A stretch of 64,000 nucleotides of DNA. Source: Ancylobacter crimeensis. Its GTDB lineage: Bacteria > Pseudomonadota > Alphaproteobacteria > Rhizobiales > Xanthobacteraceae. The notes below the pieces were generated by a model. The model saw nothing but the letters and a program-made list of their open reading frames with translations, made no database searches and was not told where the DNA came from. Location: positions 62,001 through 126,000 of the forward strand of contig NZ_JALKCH010000005.1 in assembly GCF_023016805.1 (NCBI RefSeq), written 5' to 3'. The position numbers and the translations under genes are program-made. Shown piece after piece: positions 1 through 8,910 of this stretch. How positions within the stretch are numbered: position 1 is the first letter of the stretch; the number at the start of each line of letters is the position of its first letter.

Positions 1-42
1 GAATATGCCGCCAAGAAGGCGGAGCTTCTGGCGAAGCTGTGA
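1..42 (+). CDS. 3' end of an unidentified gene
   Basis: An open frame runs in from the left edge and ends in TGA at 40-42. It encodes EYAAKKAELLAKL, an alanine/lysine-rich amphipathic tail. Only 13 residues are visible, so neither product nor family can be named. It converges on the next gene, whose stop is five bases away. The call rests on reading-frame continuity and gene packing alone. Confidence 0.4.
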   Translation, partial: EYAAKKAELLAKL

Positions 43-46
43 ACCT

Positions 47-508
47 TCATGCTGGCGGCCGTGTCGCCAGCAGGGCGAGGGTGCGTGGGCACTCCTCGCC
101 CCGACAATGCACCGCCAGCGCCCGCCGCCACAGTGCGGCCCCCTCCGGGCGGGCCGGCTCTTGTCGAGCCAGCGCGAACAGCGTCATCGAGGACCGGTAT
201 TTCAGATCGTCCGGCGTGCCAAACAGGGCTCGCAGCGGCGTGTCGGCGTGGTCGATCACGGCCTCGGTGATGATGGCAAGGCGTGGGCCGAGCACCGGAT
301 GATCGAGATAGGCCCGTGCCTCGGCCAGCGAGCCGATGGCGTAGCGTTGCGCCATCGGCGACGAGCCGAGCCCGCGCAGTTGCGGGAAGACGAACCACAT
401 CCAGTGGCTCGCCTTGCGTCCGGCCCGGATCTCGGCGAGGGCTGCGTCGAAGCTGCCGTCCTGCGCGCGCAGGAAGCGGCCGAGGTCGAAGGGGTCGGGC
501 TCGTTCAT
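47..508 (-). CDS. DUF1810 family protein
   Basis: This 153-aa cytosolic protein matches the DUF1810 (calpastatin-like) family over its whole length. Family hallmarks visible are the N-terminal DPFDLGRFLRAQ, the HWMWFVFPQLRGLG block at about residues 35-48, and the YLDHPVLGPRL block at about 67-77. Its biochemical function is not known. The ATG at 508 is preceded by a GGAG ribosome site. The family is common in alphaproteobacteria and usually monocistronic, as here. No operon partner is evident. Confidence 0.88.
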   Translation of the reverse strand: MNEPDPFDLGRFLRAQDGSFDAALAEIRAGRKASHWMWFVFPQLRGLGSSPMAQRYAIGSLAEARAYLDHPVLGPRLAIITEAVIDHADTPLRALFGTPDDLKYRSSMTLFALARQEPARPEGAALWRRALAVHCRGEECPRTLALLATRPPA

Positions 509-581
509 GCGGGTCGCTCCGGGAATGGAACGCGGCGGTGACGTGCCGGTTGATGCACGAGGGGTGTGCAGGGAGACGCCA

Positions 582-812
582 ATGCGCAGCGAAATCTACG
601 AAGTGGTCGGCGGCAACGGACCCGCGAGCGGCGCGTGGCAGGTCGCGCACAATGGCAAGGCCGGTATGGATTATTCGACGAAGGAAGCGGCGTTCGAGGC
701 CGCCGTCGCCGCGGCGTCCCTCGCCATCCGCGACGGCGCCGAGGTCTCCATCGTCGTGCAGGGGTCGGCCGAGGCAGGCCGGCCGACGCGCGATCTTGCC
801 GATCTCACCTGA
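582..812 (+). CDS. small DUF2188-like protein
   Basis: The ATG at 582 follows GGGAGA and gives a 76-aa acidic protein. It starts MRSEIYEVVGGNG, followed by a W-x-V strand, a helix rich in alanine (KEAAFEAAVAAAS) and a strand AEVSIVVQG. This beta-beta-alpha-beta layout resembles the small DUF2188 proteins of proteobacteria, but the match is by eye and weak. An upstream in-frame ATG at 414 would add 56 residues of arginine-rich sequence antisense to the DUF1810 gene, so I reject it. The gene converges on the sugar dehydrogenase gene, seven bases apart. Function unknown. Confidence 0.6.
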   Translation: MRSEIYEVVGGNGPASGAWQVAHNGKAGMDYSTKEAAFEAAVAAASLAIRDGAEVSIVVQGSAEAGRPTRDLADLT

Positions 813-819
813 TGACCGT

Positions 820-2241
820 TCAATCGCCCTCCTGCGTGGCCGCCAGGCTCCAGGCCGAGCCGAAACCGGAGGACGGGCCGGAACGCGCCGTGGTCGCCTG
901 CCGGCTCAGCACCCGCCAGACCGTGTTGCCGACATCGTCGGCCACCAGCAGCCCGCCGCGCCGGTCCAGCAGCACCCCGACCGGGCGGCCCTGTGCCTCG
1001 CCCGCCTTGTTGAGAAAGCCGGTGAGGATCGGCTCCGGCATCCCGACCGGCCTGCCATTTTCGAAGCGCACGAAGACCACCTTGTAGCCCGCCTGCGGCC
1101 TGCGGTTCCATGAGCCGTGCTGGCCGATGATGGCTCCCCCCTCGAAGCGGGCGCCGAAGGCCGGGGTCTTCACGAAGGTGAAGCCGAGGGAGGCGGTGTG
1201 GGCGCCGAGCGCATAATCGGGCTTGATGGCCCTCGCCACCATGGCGGGCTCGGGCGGGGTCACCCGGGCATCGACATTGCCGCCGTAATAGGACCACGGC
1301 CAGCCATAAAAGCCGCCGTCCTGCACCGCGGTCATGTAGTCCGGCACGATGTGGTTGCCGATCTCGTCGCGCTCGTTCACCGAGACCCAGAGCCGGCCGT
1401 CCGCGGGATTGAAATCCATGCCGACCGGATTGCGCAGACCGCTCGCATAGATGCCGGCCTTGCCGGTGGCGAGGTCGATCCGCCAGATCGCGGCGCGCCC
1501 CTGCTCCTCGGCCATGCCGTTTTCGGCGACATTGGAATTCGAGCCGACACCGACATAGAGCGTCGTCCCGTCCGGGCTGGCAACGAGGCTCTTGGTCCAG
1601 TGATGGTTGCGCCCCGCCGGCAGGTCCGCGACCTTCACGCCCGGCTCGGTGATCGTCGTCGCGCCCTCCTTGTAGGGAAAGCGCAGCACCGCGTCGGCAT
1701 TGGCGACATAGAGCTGGTCGCCGATCAGGGCCATGCCGAAGGGCGAGTTGAGGCCGGTAAGGAAGTCGGTCTTGGTCTCGGCGACGCCGTCACCATTCTC
1801 GTCGCGCAGCAGCAGGATGCGGTTCGGGCTGGGGGTCTGGGCGCCGGCCTTCTTCATGAACAATGACTGGATCCAGCCGCGCAGCCCCTCGGTCCTGCCC
1901 GGGGGCTTGGGCGGAGCGCTGGTCTCGGCGACGAGGATGTCGCCGTTCGGCAGTTCATAGAGCCAGCGCGGATGGTCGAGGCCGGTGGCGAAGGCCGCGA
2001 CCTGGAACCCGTCTGCCGCCTTCGGCAGCGCGCCCTTCTGCCAGCCCACCGCATCGGCGACCTTCAGGGTCGGAATCCAGGAGTGCCGCGCCGGCGGCAG
2101 CACCGGGTCGGGACCATATTCGGCGCTTTCGGGCAGGGGCGGCTCGTTCTTGCAGCCGGCGAGCAGCAGCGCCGCACCGAGCACGGCAAGGCATGCGAAA
2201 GCGGGACGGCAGACGAAGGCGGGATGGTGGCGGGCGGGCAT
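820..2241 (-). CDS. sorbosone dehydrogenase-like PQQ-type beta-propeller lipoprotein
   Basis: A 473-aa protein starts at the ATG at 2241, which has a good GAGGGAG site upstream. The signal sequence ends in a lipobox, LLAGC, at about residues 23-27, so it should be a lipoprotein facing the periplasm. The mature part is a six-bladed propeller of the glucose/sorbosone dehydrogenase family: blades carry GLDHPRWLYELPNGDILVAE, LNSPFGMALIGDQLYVANAD, TLYVGVGSNSN, LRNPVGMDFNPADGRLWVSV and GRPVGVLLDRRGGLLVADD. Family members oxidise aldoses with PQQ, but many of this type have no proven substrate. No PQQ biosynthesis gene or cytochrome is nearby. An ATG at 2343 would bury the lipobox and is unlikely. 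Confidence 0.85.
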   Translation of the reverse strand: MPARHHPAFVCRPAFACLAVLGAALLLAGCKNEPPLPESAEYGPDPVLPPARHSWIPTLKVADAVGWQKGALPKAADGFQVAAFATGLDHPRWLYELPNGDILVAETSAPPKPPGRTEGLRGWIQSLFMKKAGAQTPSPNRILLLRDENGDGVAETKTDFLTGLNSPFGMALIGDQLYVANADAVLRFPYKEGATTITEPGVKVADLPAGRNHHWTKSLVASPDGTTLYVGVGSNSNVAENGMAEEQGRAAIWRIDLATGKAGIYASGLRNPVGMDFNPADGRLWVSVNERDEIGNHIVPDYMTAVQDGGFYGWPWSYYGGNVDARVTPPEPAMVARAIKPDYALGAHTASLGFTFVKTPAFGARFEGGAIIGQHGSWNRRPQAGYKVVFVRFENGRPVGMPEPILTGFLNKAGEAQGRPVGVLLDRRGGLLVADDVGNTVWRVLSRQATTARSGPSSGFGSAWSLAATQEGD

Positions 2242-2388
2242 CGCGGGCTCCCTCGTCCTCGTGCGGATGCGACCGCATGGACAGGTTCTCTCGACCGGAC
2301 AAGGCGCGAGCCGCCCGCTGCGTTCCCCGCGCCGCCGCAGCATGGTCCCATGATGGCGCGGATGCGTCTGACGTTTGCGTGAGCCGCG

Positions 2389-2955
2389 TCAGCACGGGCC
2401 GGGCGGGCTGTTGCGCCCGGGGCCGAGCGGACGCTGCATCAGCACCGAATCCACCCAGCGCCCGAATTTGAAGCCGACCGCCTCCAGTGTTCCGGCGGGA
2501 CGGAAGCCGAGGCTGCGGTGCAGGCCGATCGAGCCGGCATTGCCGCTGTCGCCGATCACCGCCAGCATCTGCCGCCATGACCCTTCCTCGCAGCGGGCGA
2601 TCAGGGTGCCGAGCAGCGTCCGCCCGACACCGCGCCCGTTCAACCCGTCGGCGACATAGACCGAATCCTCGACCGTGTGGCGGTAGGCCGGGCGCGGGCG
2701 ATAGGCGCCGGCATAGCAGAAGCCAGCCACCGTACCGTCCAGCTCCGCTACCAGATAAGGCAGGCCCTGGGCCAGCACTGCGGCCCGGCGGGCGGCTATC
2801 TCGTCAATGTCCGGCGGCACCTCCTCGAAGCTCGCGAGGCCGTGGAGGACGTGATGGGCATAGATGGCGGCGATCGCCGGCAGGTCGGCGGGCTCGGCGT
2901 CACGGATCGATGGGGAGGCGCTGGGCATGGCATCCATGGGTGGAGAAGGCGGCAT
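2389..2955 (-). CDS. GNAT N-acetyltransferase, phosphinothricin acetyltransferase-like
   Basis: This 188-aa protein has the GNAT fold with the layout of the Bar/Pat (phosphinothricin or methionine sulfoximine acetyltransferase) branch. The N-terminal IRDAEPADLPAIAAIYAHHV is followed by a GLASFEE loop, the CoA-binding segment GRGVGRTLLGTLIARCEE at about residues 106-123, and GNAGSIGLHRSLGFRPAG. It would transfer acetyl from acetyl-CoA to an amine; the substrate cannot be read from the sequence. In-frame ATGs at 2937 and 2928 are also possible starts. It is divergent from the sulfonate operon. Confidence 0.85.
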   Translation of the reverse strand: MPPSPPMDAMPSASPSIRDAEPADLPAIAAIYAHHVLHGLASFEEVPPDIDEIAARRAAVLAQGLPYLVAELDGTVAGFCYAGAYRPRPAYRHTVEDSVYVADGLNGRGVGRTLLGTLIARCEEGSWRQMLAVIGDSGNAGSIGLHRSLGFRPAGTLEAVGFKFGRWVDSVLMQRPLGPGRNSPPGPC

Positions 2956-3039
2956 CGGAGGGCAGGGCAGATTGCGGCGAACCGTCCCGTTGCCGCGTTC
3001 AATGCCAGAAATAAGCCGGGAGTTTAGCGAACAGGCCGG

Positions 3040-3093
3040 TTGAGGGGTGTGAATTTATAGTCTATTAAAACGATGATCTAAGGAGAATTCATC
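3040..3093 (+). promoter_or_regulatory. AT-rich leader upstream of the sulfonate operon
   Basis: The bases before ssuA are strikingly AT-rich for this genome (ttatagtctattaaaacg at about 3055-3072). A textbook ribosome site AAGGAG lies before the ATG at 3094. The TTTATAG...TATTAAA arrangement is an imperfect inverted repeat, so it may be where a sulfur-responsive regulator binds. The identity of that regulator is not shown by the sequence. Confidence 0.4.
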
Positions 3094-4077
3094 ATGCCCC
3101 ACGTCTTTTCCGGCCTTCTGCGCGTCGCCGCCCTGTTCGCCGCCCTTCTGGTCCCTGCGGCCGTGCGCGCCGCCTCGCCCGAGGAGGTGAGGCTCGACTG
3201 GGCGACTTACAATCCGGTCTCCATCGTTCTGAAGGACAGGAGCTTCCTGGAGGACGACCTGGCGAAGGACGGCATTGGCGTGCGCTGGGTTCAGTCCGCT
3301 GGCTCCAACAAGGCGCTGGAATTCCTCAATGCCGGCTCGCTGGACATCGGTTCGACGGCGGGCGCTGCGGCGCTGGTGGGGCGCATCAACGGCAATCCGG
3401 TAAAGGCGGTCTATGTCTATTCGCAGCCGGAATGGACGGCGCTCGTCACCGGGAAGAACAGCCCCATCGCCTCGGTGGCGGACCTCAAGGGAAAGAGCAT
3501 CGCGGTGACGCGGGGCACGGACCCGCACATCTTCCTCATCCGCGCGCTGGCGGAGAAGGGGCTGACCGAGAAGGACGTGCGTCTCGTCCTGCTGCAGCAC
3601 GCCGATGGCCGGCTGGCGCTCGCGCGCGGCGATGTCGATGCCTGGGCCGGGCTCGACCCGATCATGGCCTCCGCCGAGATCGAGGACGGCGCCCGCCTGT
3701 TCTACCGCAACCCGGCGGCCAACAGCTGGGGCGTGCTCGATGTGCGCGAGGCCTTCGCGCAGGAGCATCCCGACCTCGTGCGCCGGGTGATCGCGGCCTA
3801 TGAGAAGGCCCGGCAATGGTCGCTCGCCCACCCGAAGGAACTCGCCAGCCTGCTGGAGGGTGCGACCAAGCTGCCGCCCCCGGTCATCGAGCGCCAGCTC
3901 GCCCGCACCGATCTGAGCCATGCCGCTATCGGCCCGGTGCAGGCCGAGACGCTGAACGCCGCCGGCCTCGCCCTGCAGAAGGCCGGCGTGCTGAAGCCGG
4001 AGGTGGACGTGAAGGCGGCGGTGGCCGGCCTCATCGACCCCTCCTTCCTGCCGGCCGACCTCGCCGCGAAACCCTGA
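3094..4077 (+). CDS. ssuA: aliphatic sulfonate ABC transporter, periplasmic binding protein
   Basis: The 327-aa protein begins with a Sec signal peptide (about residues 1-26, cleavage after PAAVRA). It continues with an NMT1/SsuA-type periplasmic binding fold: WATYNPVSIVLKDRSFLE near the N-terminus, SAGSNKALEFLNAGSLDIGSTA and GKSIAVTRGTDPHIFLI. It would bind alkanesulfonates such as taurine analogues and deliver them to the SsuC/SsuB importer encoded just downstream. The start is fixed by a strong AAGGAG site 8-9 bases upstream. It is the first gene of the ssuACBD operon, and expression is presumably raised on sulfate limitation, as in known ssu systems. Confidence 0.92.
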   Translation: MPHVFSGLLRVAALFAALLVPAAVRAASPEEVRLDWATYNPVSIVLKDRSFLEDDLAKDGIGVRWVQSAGSNKALEFLNAGSLDIGSTAGAAALVGRINGNPVKAVYVYSQPEWTALVTGKNSPIASVADLKGKSIAVTRGTDPHIFLIRALAEKGLTEKDVRLVLLQHADGRLALARGDVDAWAGLDPIMASAEIEDGARLFYRNPAANSWGVLDVREAFAQEHPDLVRRVIAAYEKARQWSLAHPKELASLLEGATKLPPPVIERQLARTDLSHAAIGPVQAETLNAAGLALQKAGVLKPEVDVKAAVAGLIDPSFLPADLAAKP

Positions 4078-4106
4078 GCGTGGATGCGGGACAGCGGGAG
4101 ACGGTC

Positions 4107-4976
4107 ATGAGCCATGTGGAAGGCCTGCCCCTGACGCGCGGCGTCCCGCAGCGGGCGGACACGCGCCTGCGCATCCGCCGGCAGGGCCGGTGGCTGCTCG
4201 GCCTCCTGGTGCCGGCCGGCGCCGCGCTGGCGTGGGAGCTGGCGGTGCGGGCCGGGCTCGCCAATGGCCGGCTGATGCCGCCGCCCAGCGTGCTCGGCGC
4301 CACGCTGCTCGATCTGGCGCAGGGCGGCGATCTCGCTCTTCACATCCGCGCGACGCTGGCGCGCATGGCGGCGGGCTTCGCGCTCGGCGTCCTTGCCGGC
4401 ACTGCGCTGGGCGTACTGACCGGCACCTTCGCCGGAGTGCGGGCGGCGCTCGACCCGACGCTGCAGGCGTTGCGCGCCATTCCCTCCATCGCCTGGGTGC
4501 CGTTGTTCATCCTGTGGTTCGGCATCTTCGAGGCGTCGAAGATCATGCTGATCGCGGTCGGCGTCGCCTTCCCGGTCTATCTCGGCACGCTCGGCGCCAT
4601 CCGCACGGTGGACCGCCGCATCGTCGAGGTAGGACGCAGCTTCCGGCTCGGCCGGCTGGCGCTCGCCCGCCGCATCCTGTTCCCGGCGGTGCTGCCTCAT
4701 TACGTCGTGGCGCTGCGCTCCGGCCTCGGGCTCGGCTGGATGTTCGTGGTCGCCGCCGAGTTCATGGGGGCGTCGGAAGGGCTCGGCTATCTGCTGGTCG
4801 ATGGCCAGCAGCTCGGCAAGCCGGCGCAGATCCTCGCCGCCATTCTCGTCTTCGCGCTGCTTGGCAAGCTCACCGACACGCTGCTGGTCGCGGCCGCCGC
4901 GCCGTTCCTGCGCTGGCAGGACGTCGCCCAAGATGTGGTGCCCGGTGAACCGCCGCGGAGGCGTGAGCCATGCTGA
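4107..4976 (+). CDS. ssuC: aliphatic sulfonate ABC transporter permease
   Basis: Starting at the ATG at 4107, this 289-aa inner-membrane protein has about six transmembrane segments and the BPD_transp_1 coupling region (VGRSFRLGRL...RRILFPAVLP) at about residues 170-195. It forms the channel for sulfonate uptake with SsuA and SsuB. The frame is open further upstream, but that part is antisense-like and overlaps ssuA. The ATG at 4107, with GGGAG before it, matches family length. Its last codons overlap the ssuB start (ATG at 4970, TGA at 4974-4976), indicating translational coupling. Confidence 0.92.
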   Translation: MSHVEGLPLTRGVPQRADTRLRIRRQGRWLLGLLVPAGAALAWELAVRAGLANGRLMPPPSVLGATLLDLAQGGDLALHIRATLARMAAGFALGVLAGTALGVLTGTFAGVRAALDPTLQALRAIPSIAWVPLFILWFGIFEASKIMLIAVGVAFPVYLGTLGAIRTVDRRIVEVGRSFRLGRLALARRILFPAVLPHYVVALRSGLGLGWMFVVAAEFMGASEGLGYLLVDGQQLGKPAQILAAILVFALLGKLTDTLLVAAAAPFLRWQDVAQDVVPGEPPRRREPC

Positions 4977-5743
4977 GCCTGCGTCATGTCGGAAAGACCT
5001 ATCCCAATGGCGCGGAGGCGCTGGCCGGCGTCACGCTGGAGGTCGCGCCCGGCGAGATCCTTGCCATCGTCGGCGGCTCGGGCTGCGGCAAGAGCACGCT
5101 TCTGCGCCTCGTCGCGGGCCTGGAGGGGGCGAGCGCCGGGCGCATCGCGCTGGACGGCGTGCCGCTCGCCGGGCCGCACCCGGCCATCGGCATCGTGTTC
5201 CAGGAGCCACGCCTGCTGCCCTGGCTCACGGTTGCCGGCAATATCGGCTTCGGGCTCACCCACCTCTCCCGACCCGCCCGCGAGGCCCGCATCGCCGCCG
5301 CGCTGGCGCGTATCGGCCTGCCCGATTATGGCGGGCGCTGGCCGCGCGAATTGTCCGGCGGACAGGCCCAGCGGGTGGCGCTGGCGCGCGCCCTCGTCGT
5401 CGAGCCGCGCGTGCTGCTGCTGGACGAGCCCTTCTCCGCGCTCGACGCCTTCATCCGCGAGGATCTGCAGGGCCATCTCCTGGCGCTGTGGAGCGACACG
5501 CGGCCGACCCTCGTGCTGGTGACGCACGACATTGAGGAAGCGCTGGTGCTTGCCGACCGGGTGGTGGTGATGCAGCCGAAACCCGGCCGCATCACGCAGG
5601 TGCTGACCATCGACCTGCCGCGCCCGCGCGCCCGCACCGGCGCCGATCTTCTTCACCTCAAGCAGCAGGTGCTCGGCCTTCTGCGCCATGCGCGGCCCGC
5701 GGCCGCCAAGGCAAACGCCTACGCGGCGTCGCCCGCAGCCTGA
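4970..5743 (+). CDS. ssuB: aliphatic sulfonate ABC transporter ATPase
   Basis: A 257-aa ATP-binding subunit with all the usual elements: Walker A GGSGCGKST at residues 35-43, Q-loop in VFQEPRLLPW, signature LSGGQ at about 130-134, Walker B VLLLDEP at about 148-154 followed by FSALD, and a switch histidine in LVTHDIEEAL. It energises SsuC. It begins inside the last codons of ssuC and ends 27 bases before ssuD, so the four ssu genes form one transcription unit. Confidence 0.93.
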   Translation: MLSLRHVGKTYPNGAEALAGVTLEVAPGEILAIVGGSGCGKSTLLRLVAGLEGASAGRIALDGVPLAGPHPAIGIVFQEPRLLPWLTVAGNIGFGLTHLSRPAREARIAAALARIGLPDYGGRWPRELSGGQAQRVALARALVVEPRVLLLDEPFSALDAFIREDLQGHLLALWSDTRPTLVLVTHDIEEALVLADRVVVMQPKPGRITQVLTIDLPRPRARTGADLLHLKQQVLGLLRHARPAAAKANAYAASPAA

Positions 5744-5770
5744 CGCCGCAGAAACCTCAAGGACCGCCCA

Positions 5771-6961
5771 ATGCCGCTTTCCGATCCGATCCCGACGCCC
5801 ACCGACGGTGTCAACGTCCTCTGGTTCCTGCCGACCCACGGCGACGGGCGCTATCTCGGCACAACCGCCGGCGGACGGCAGGTGAGCATCGACTATCTGC
5901 GCCAGGTGGCGCAGGCGGCCGACCAGCTCGGCTATTACGGAGTGCTGATTCCCACCGGCAAAAGCTGCGAGGATTCCTGGCTGGTCGCCTCGGCGCTGGC
6001 GCCGGCGACGCGCAATCTGCGCTATCTCGTGGCGGTGCGCCCCGGCCTCGCCTCGCCGACGCTTTATGCCCGGATGACGGCGACGCTCGACCGCCTCTCG
6101 AGCGGGCGCCTGCTCGTCAACATCGTGACTGGCGGCGACCCGGTGGAGAATGCCGGCGACGGCATCTTCCTCAGCCATGACGCGCGCTATGAGGTCACGG
6201 ACGAGTTCCTGCAGGTCTATCGCCGGCTGCTGGCGGGCGAGCATGTGAGCTTTGCCGGCAAGCATATCCGGGTGGAGGATGCCCATATCCTGTTCCCGCC
6301 GGAGCAGAAGCCCTATCCGCCGCTCTATTTCGGCGGCTCCTCGGCGGCGGCGAACGCGGTCGCGGCGACCCATGTCGACACCTACCTCACCTGGGGCGAG
6401 CCGCCCGCGGCGGTGGCCGCCAAGATCGCCGAGGTGCGGGCGCGGGCGGAGGCCGCGGGACGCACGGTGCGCTTCGGCATCCGCCTGCACGTCATCGCCC
6501 GCGAGACCACGGCGAAGGCATGGGAGGCGGCGGAGGACCTCATCAGCCATCTCGATGAGGACACCATCGCAGCGGCGCAGAAGGTGTTCGCGCGGCTCGA
6601 TTCCGTCGGGCAGGCGCGGATGAGCGCGCTCCATGGCGGCCGGCGCGACCGGCTGGAGGTGAGCCCGAATCTATGGGCCGGGGTCGGTTTGGTGCGCGGC
6701 GGGGCGGGCACCGCGCTGGTCGGCGACGGCCGCACCGTCGCGGCGCGCATGCAGGAATATGTCGATCTCGGCATCGACAGCTTTATTCTCTCCGGCTACC
6801 CGCATCTGGAGGAGGCCTATCGCGTGGCCGAGCTGGTATTGCCGCATCTGAAGCTGAACCACCGCGTCGAAGGCGGCACGCTTTCGGTCAATACCGGGCC
6901 GTTCGGCGAGACCATCGCGAATGACCGCCGCCCGCCGGTCCGCGCGGTGGCGCAGTCGTGA
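5771..6961 (+). CDS. ssuD: FMNH2-dependent alkanesulfonate monooxygenase
   Basis: The 396-aa protein belongs to the bacterial luciferase-like TIM-barrel monooxygenases. Features of SsuD seen are [17 protein letters not shown] at the N-terminus, [22 protein letters not shown], and [16 protein letters not shown] at about residues 113-128. It uses reduced FMN and oxygen to split the C-S bond of alkanesulfonates, giving an aldehyde and sulfite for assimilation. The usual partner, the FMN reductase SsuE, is not encoded in this window. The next gene overlaps its stop (GTGA) and encodes a flavoprotein. Confidence 0.93.
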   Translation: MPLSDPIPTPTDGVNVLWFLPTHGDGRYLGTTAGGRQVSIDYLRQVAQAADQLGYYGVLIPTGKSCEDSWLVASALAPATRNLRYLVAVRPGLASPTLYARMTATLDRLSSGRLLVNIVTGGDPVENAGDGIFLSHDARYEVTDEFLQVYRRLLAGEHVSFAGKHIRVEDAHILFPPEQKPYPPLYFGGSSAAANAVAATHVDTYLTWGEPPAAVAAKIAEVRARAEAAGRTVRFGIRLHVIARETTAKAWEAAEDLISHLDEDTIAAAQKVFARLDSVGQARMSALHGGRRDRLEVSPNLWAGVGLVRGGAGTALVGDGRTVAARMQEYVDLGIDSFILSGYPHLEEAYRVAELVLPHLKLNHRVEGGTLSVNTGPFGETIANDRRPPVRAVAQS

Positions 6962-8364
6962 GCGAGGGGCCGATCCGCACCCGCGTCGCCATCATCGGCG
7001 GGGGCTTCTCGGGGGCCGCTGTCGCCTGGCACCTCATGACGGCGCGGCCCGACCTCGAGCACGTGGTCGTCATCGAACCGCGCGACGAGATCGGACGGGG
7101 TGTCGCCTATGGTGCCGTCGATCCGAGCCACCGCATCAACGTGCCGGCGGCGCGCATGACGTTGCGCCCGGAGGAGCCGGAGCATTTCGCGCGATGGCTG
7201 GATGCCTCCGGCCTGCTCGATGCCGACCCCGCCGCGCGGATGCCGGACGGGCGGAACTTCCCGGCGCGCCATGTCTTCGGACGCTACGTCGCCGACGAGG
7301 TGGCCGCCCTGGGGGCGCGGGTGCTGCATCTGAAGACGACGGCGTGCGAGGTGCAGCGCGGCGCGGGCGGCTATCGCCTGCGCTGTGCCGACGGCTCCCT
7401 GGTGGAGACGGAGCTTCTGGTTCTCGCCGTCGCTCATCCTCCGCCGGGCCTGCCGGCGCGGATGGCGGGGCTGGCGGGCGATCCCCGGCTCGTCGCCGAT
7501 CCGTGGCGGGCCGGCGCACTGGATTCGATCGCACCGGAGGACCGCGTGCTCATCGTCGGCACCGGGCTCACCATGGCCGACATCGTCGCCGGGCTGGACA
7601 CCCGCGGCCATGAGGGGCCGGTCACCGCCATCTCGCGCCGCGGCCTGCGCTCGCGCGGTCATCCGGCGCGCGCCCATGAGGCGGTCGGCGATTTCGCGGA
7701 ATCTCCCGCCCGCACGGTGCGCGAACTGGTGCGCCGGGTGCGTGCGGAGATCGAGCGGGCCGACACGGCCGGCATCTCCTGGCACGCGGTGCTCGACGCG
7801 GTGCGCCAGCAGGGCGGGGCGATCTGGCAGGCGCTGCCCTTGGGGGAAAAGCGCCGGCTGGTCCGGCATCTGCGCCCGTTCTGGGACGTGCACCGCTTCC
7901 GCATCGCCCCGCAGGTCGAGGCGGTGCTCGACCGCCGGCTCGCCGAGTGCACGCTCCACCTCCACCGCGCCGGGCTCGTCGCGGCCGAGGGTCGGCCGGC
8001 GGGCATCGCGGTGCGCCTGCGGTTGCGCGACGGGCGCGAAGTGGAACGGATCTTCGATGCGGTGGTGCTCGCCACCGGGCCGGCCCATGGACGGCTGTTC
8101 GACGACGATCCGCTCCTGTCCGCCCTGAAGGCGCGCGGGCTGGCGGGGCCCGATCCGGTCGGGCTCGGCATCGCGGTGGATGGCGCGGGCCGCGCGCTGG
8201 GTGCCGACGGCACCGCAGCGCCAGACCTTTTCGTCGCCGGCCCGCTGGCACGCGGCACCTTCGGTGAGCTGATGGGATTGCCCGAGGTCACCCGCCATGC
8301 GGTGCGGGTGGCGGAAGGGCTGGCGGCAGCGCTGCCGCGGCGGGCGGCAAGCGCGGCGGAATGA
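6958..8364 (+). CDS. FAD/NAD(P)-binding protein, YdhS-like (NAD_binding_9)
   Basis: A GTG start at 6958 overlaps the ssuD stop by four bases, so the two are translationally coupled. The 468-aa product starts with a dinucleotide-binding motif [10 protein letters not shown] at residues 10-19 and an [20 protein letters not shown] segment typical of the COG4529 (YdhS) flavoprotein family. A second Rossmann-like motif, [13 protein letters not shown], lies at about 197-209. The activity of this family is not established. Given its place, it could supply reduced flavin to SsuD or act on a product of sulfonate cleavage; that is inference from position only. Confidence 0.8.
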   Translation: MSEGPIRTRVAIIGGGFSGAAVAWHLMTARPDLEHVVVIEPRDEIGRGVAYGAVDPSHRINVPAARMTLRPEEPEHFARWLDASGLLDADPAARMPDGRNFPARHVFGRYVADEVAALGARVLHLKTTACEVQRGAGGYRLRCADGSLVETELLVLAVAHPPPGLPARMAGLAGDPRLVADPWRAGALDSIAPEDRVLIVGTGLTMADIVAGLDTRGHEGPVTAISRRGLRSRGHPARAHEAVGDFAESPARTVRELVRRVRAEIERADTAGISWHAVLDAVRQQGGAIWQALPLGEKRRLVRHLRPFWDVHRFRIAPQVEAVLDRRLAECTLHLHRAGLVAAEGRPAGIAVRLRLRDGREVERIFDAVVLATGPAHGRLFDDDPLLSALKARGLAGPDPVGLGIAVDGAGRALGADGTAAPDLFVAGPLARGTFGELMGLPEVTRHAVRVAEGLAAALPRRAASAAE

Positions 8365-8367
8365 GCG

Positions 8368-8817
8368 TCAGATATGATACATCAGGTCGGGATGGGCGGT
8401 CTTGCCGAAGGCGACCATCTCCTCCAGCGTCATGCGGTCGAGGATGTCGGAGATGGCGTCGCGCACCTTGGCCATGGTGATGCGGACCTCGCAGCTCGGC
8501 AGGTCGCGGCAATCCTCGCAGGGCACGAAGGCGCTCTTGCTGGCGCACTGGATGGGCGCCAGCGGACCATCCAGCGCGCGGATGATGTGGCCGACGCGGA
8601 TGTTCTTCGGCGATTGCGAGAGCGCATAGCCCCCGCCGGGACCCTTTTTGGTGCGCACCATGCCGGCATTGCGCAGTTCGAGCAGGATGGCGTCGAGGAA
8701 CTTCTTCGGGATGTTGTTGGCCGCGGCGATCTCGGCGCCCATGGCGATCTGCCCGGCCTCAAGCGCGGCGAGGTGGATCATCGCCTTGAGGCCGTATTTG
8801 CCCTTGTTGGTCAGCAT
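8368..8817 (-). CDS. Rrf2-family transcriptional regulator with four clustered cysteines
   Basis: The start at 8817 gives 149 aa beginning MLTNKGKYGLKAMIHLA, the standard Rrf2 opening. The winged helix includes the recognition region NNIPKKFLDAILLELRNAGMV and the wing KKGPGGGYALS (about residues 35-66). Cysteines at 91, 100, 103 and 109 form a cluster in the place where IscR, NsrR and RirA bind an Fe-S cluster, so it is probably an Fe-S or redox sensor. Spacing C-x8-C-x2-C-x5-C is not that of IscR (C-x5-C-x5-C). It converges on the sulfonate operon with three bases between stops, hinting at control of sulfur genes. An ATG at 8880 would add an atypical N-terminus. Confidence 0.85.
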   Translation of the reverse strand: MLTNKGKYGLKAMIHLAALEAGQIAMGAEIAAANNIPKKFLDAILLELRNAGMVRTKKGPGGGYALSQSPKNIRVGHIIRALDGPLAPIQCASKSAFVPCEDCRDLPSCEVRITMAKVRDAISDILDRMTLEEMVAFGKTAHPDLMYHI

Positions 8818-8910
8818 GCGCGTTCCGTCATCTCGCAGAAACTCTTTCGAAGCAGCCGAAGCCGGCACGTCTCGTGCCATCCGCCTCGCCGAATGTCGAG
8901 CGCGGTCCGG

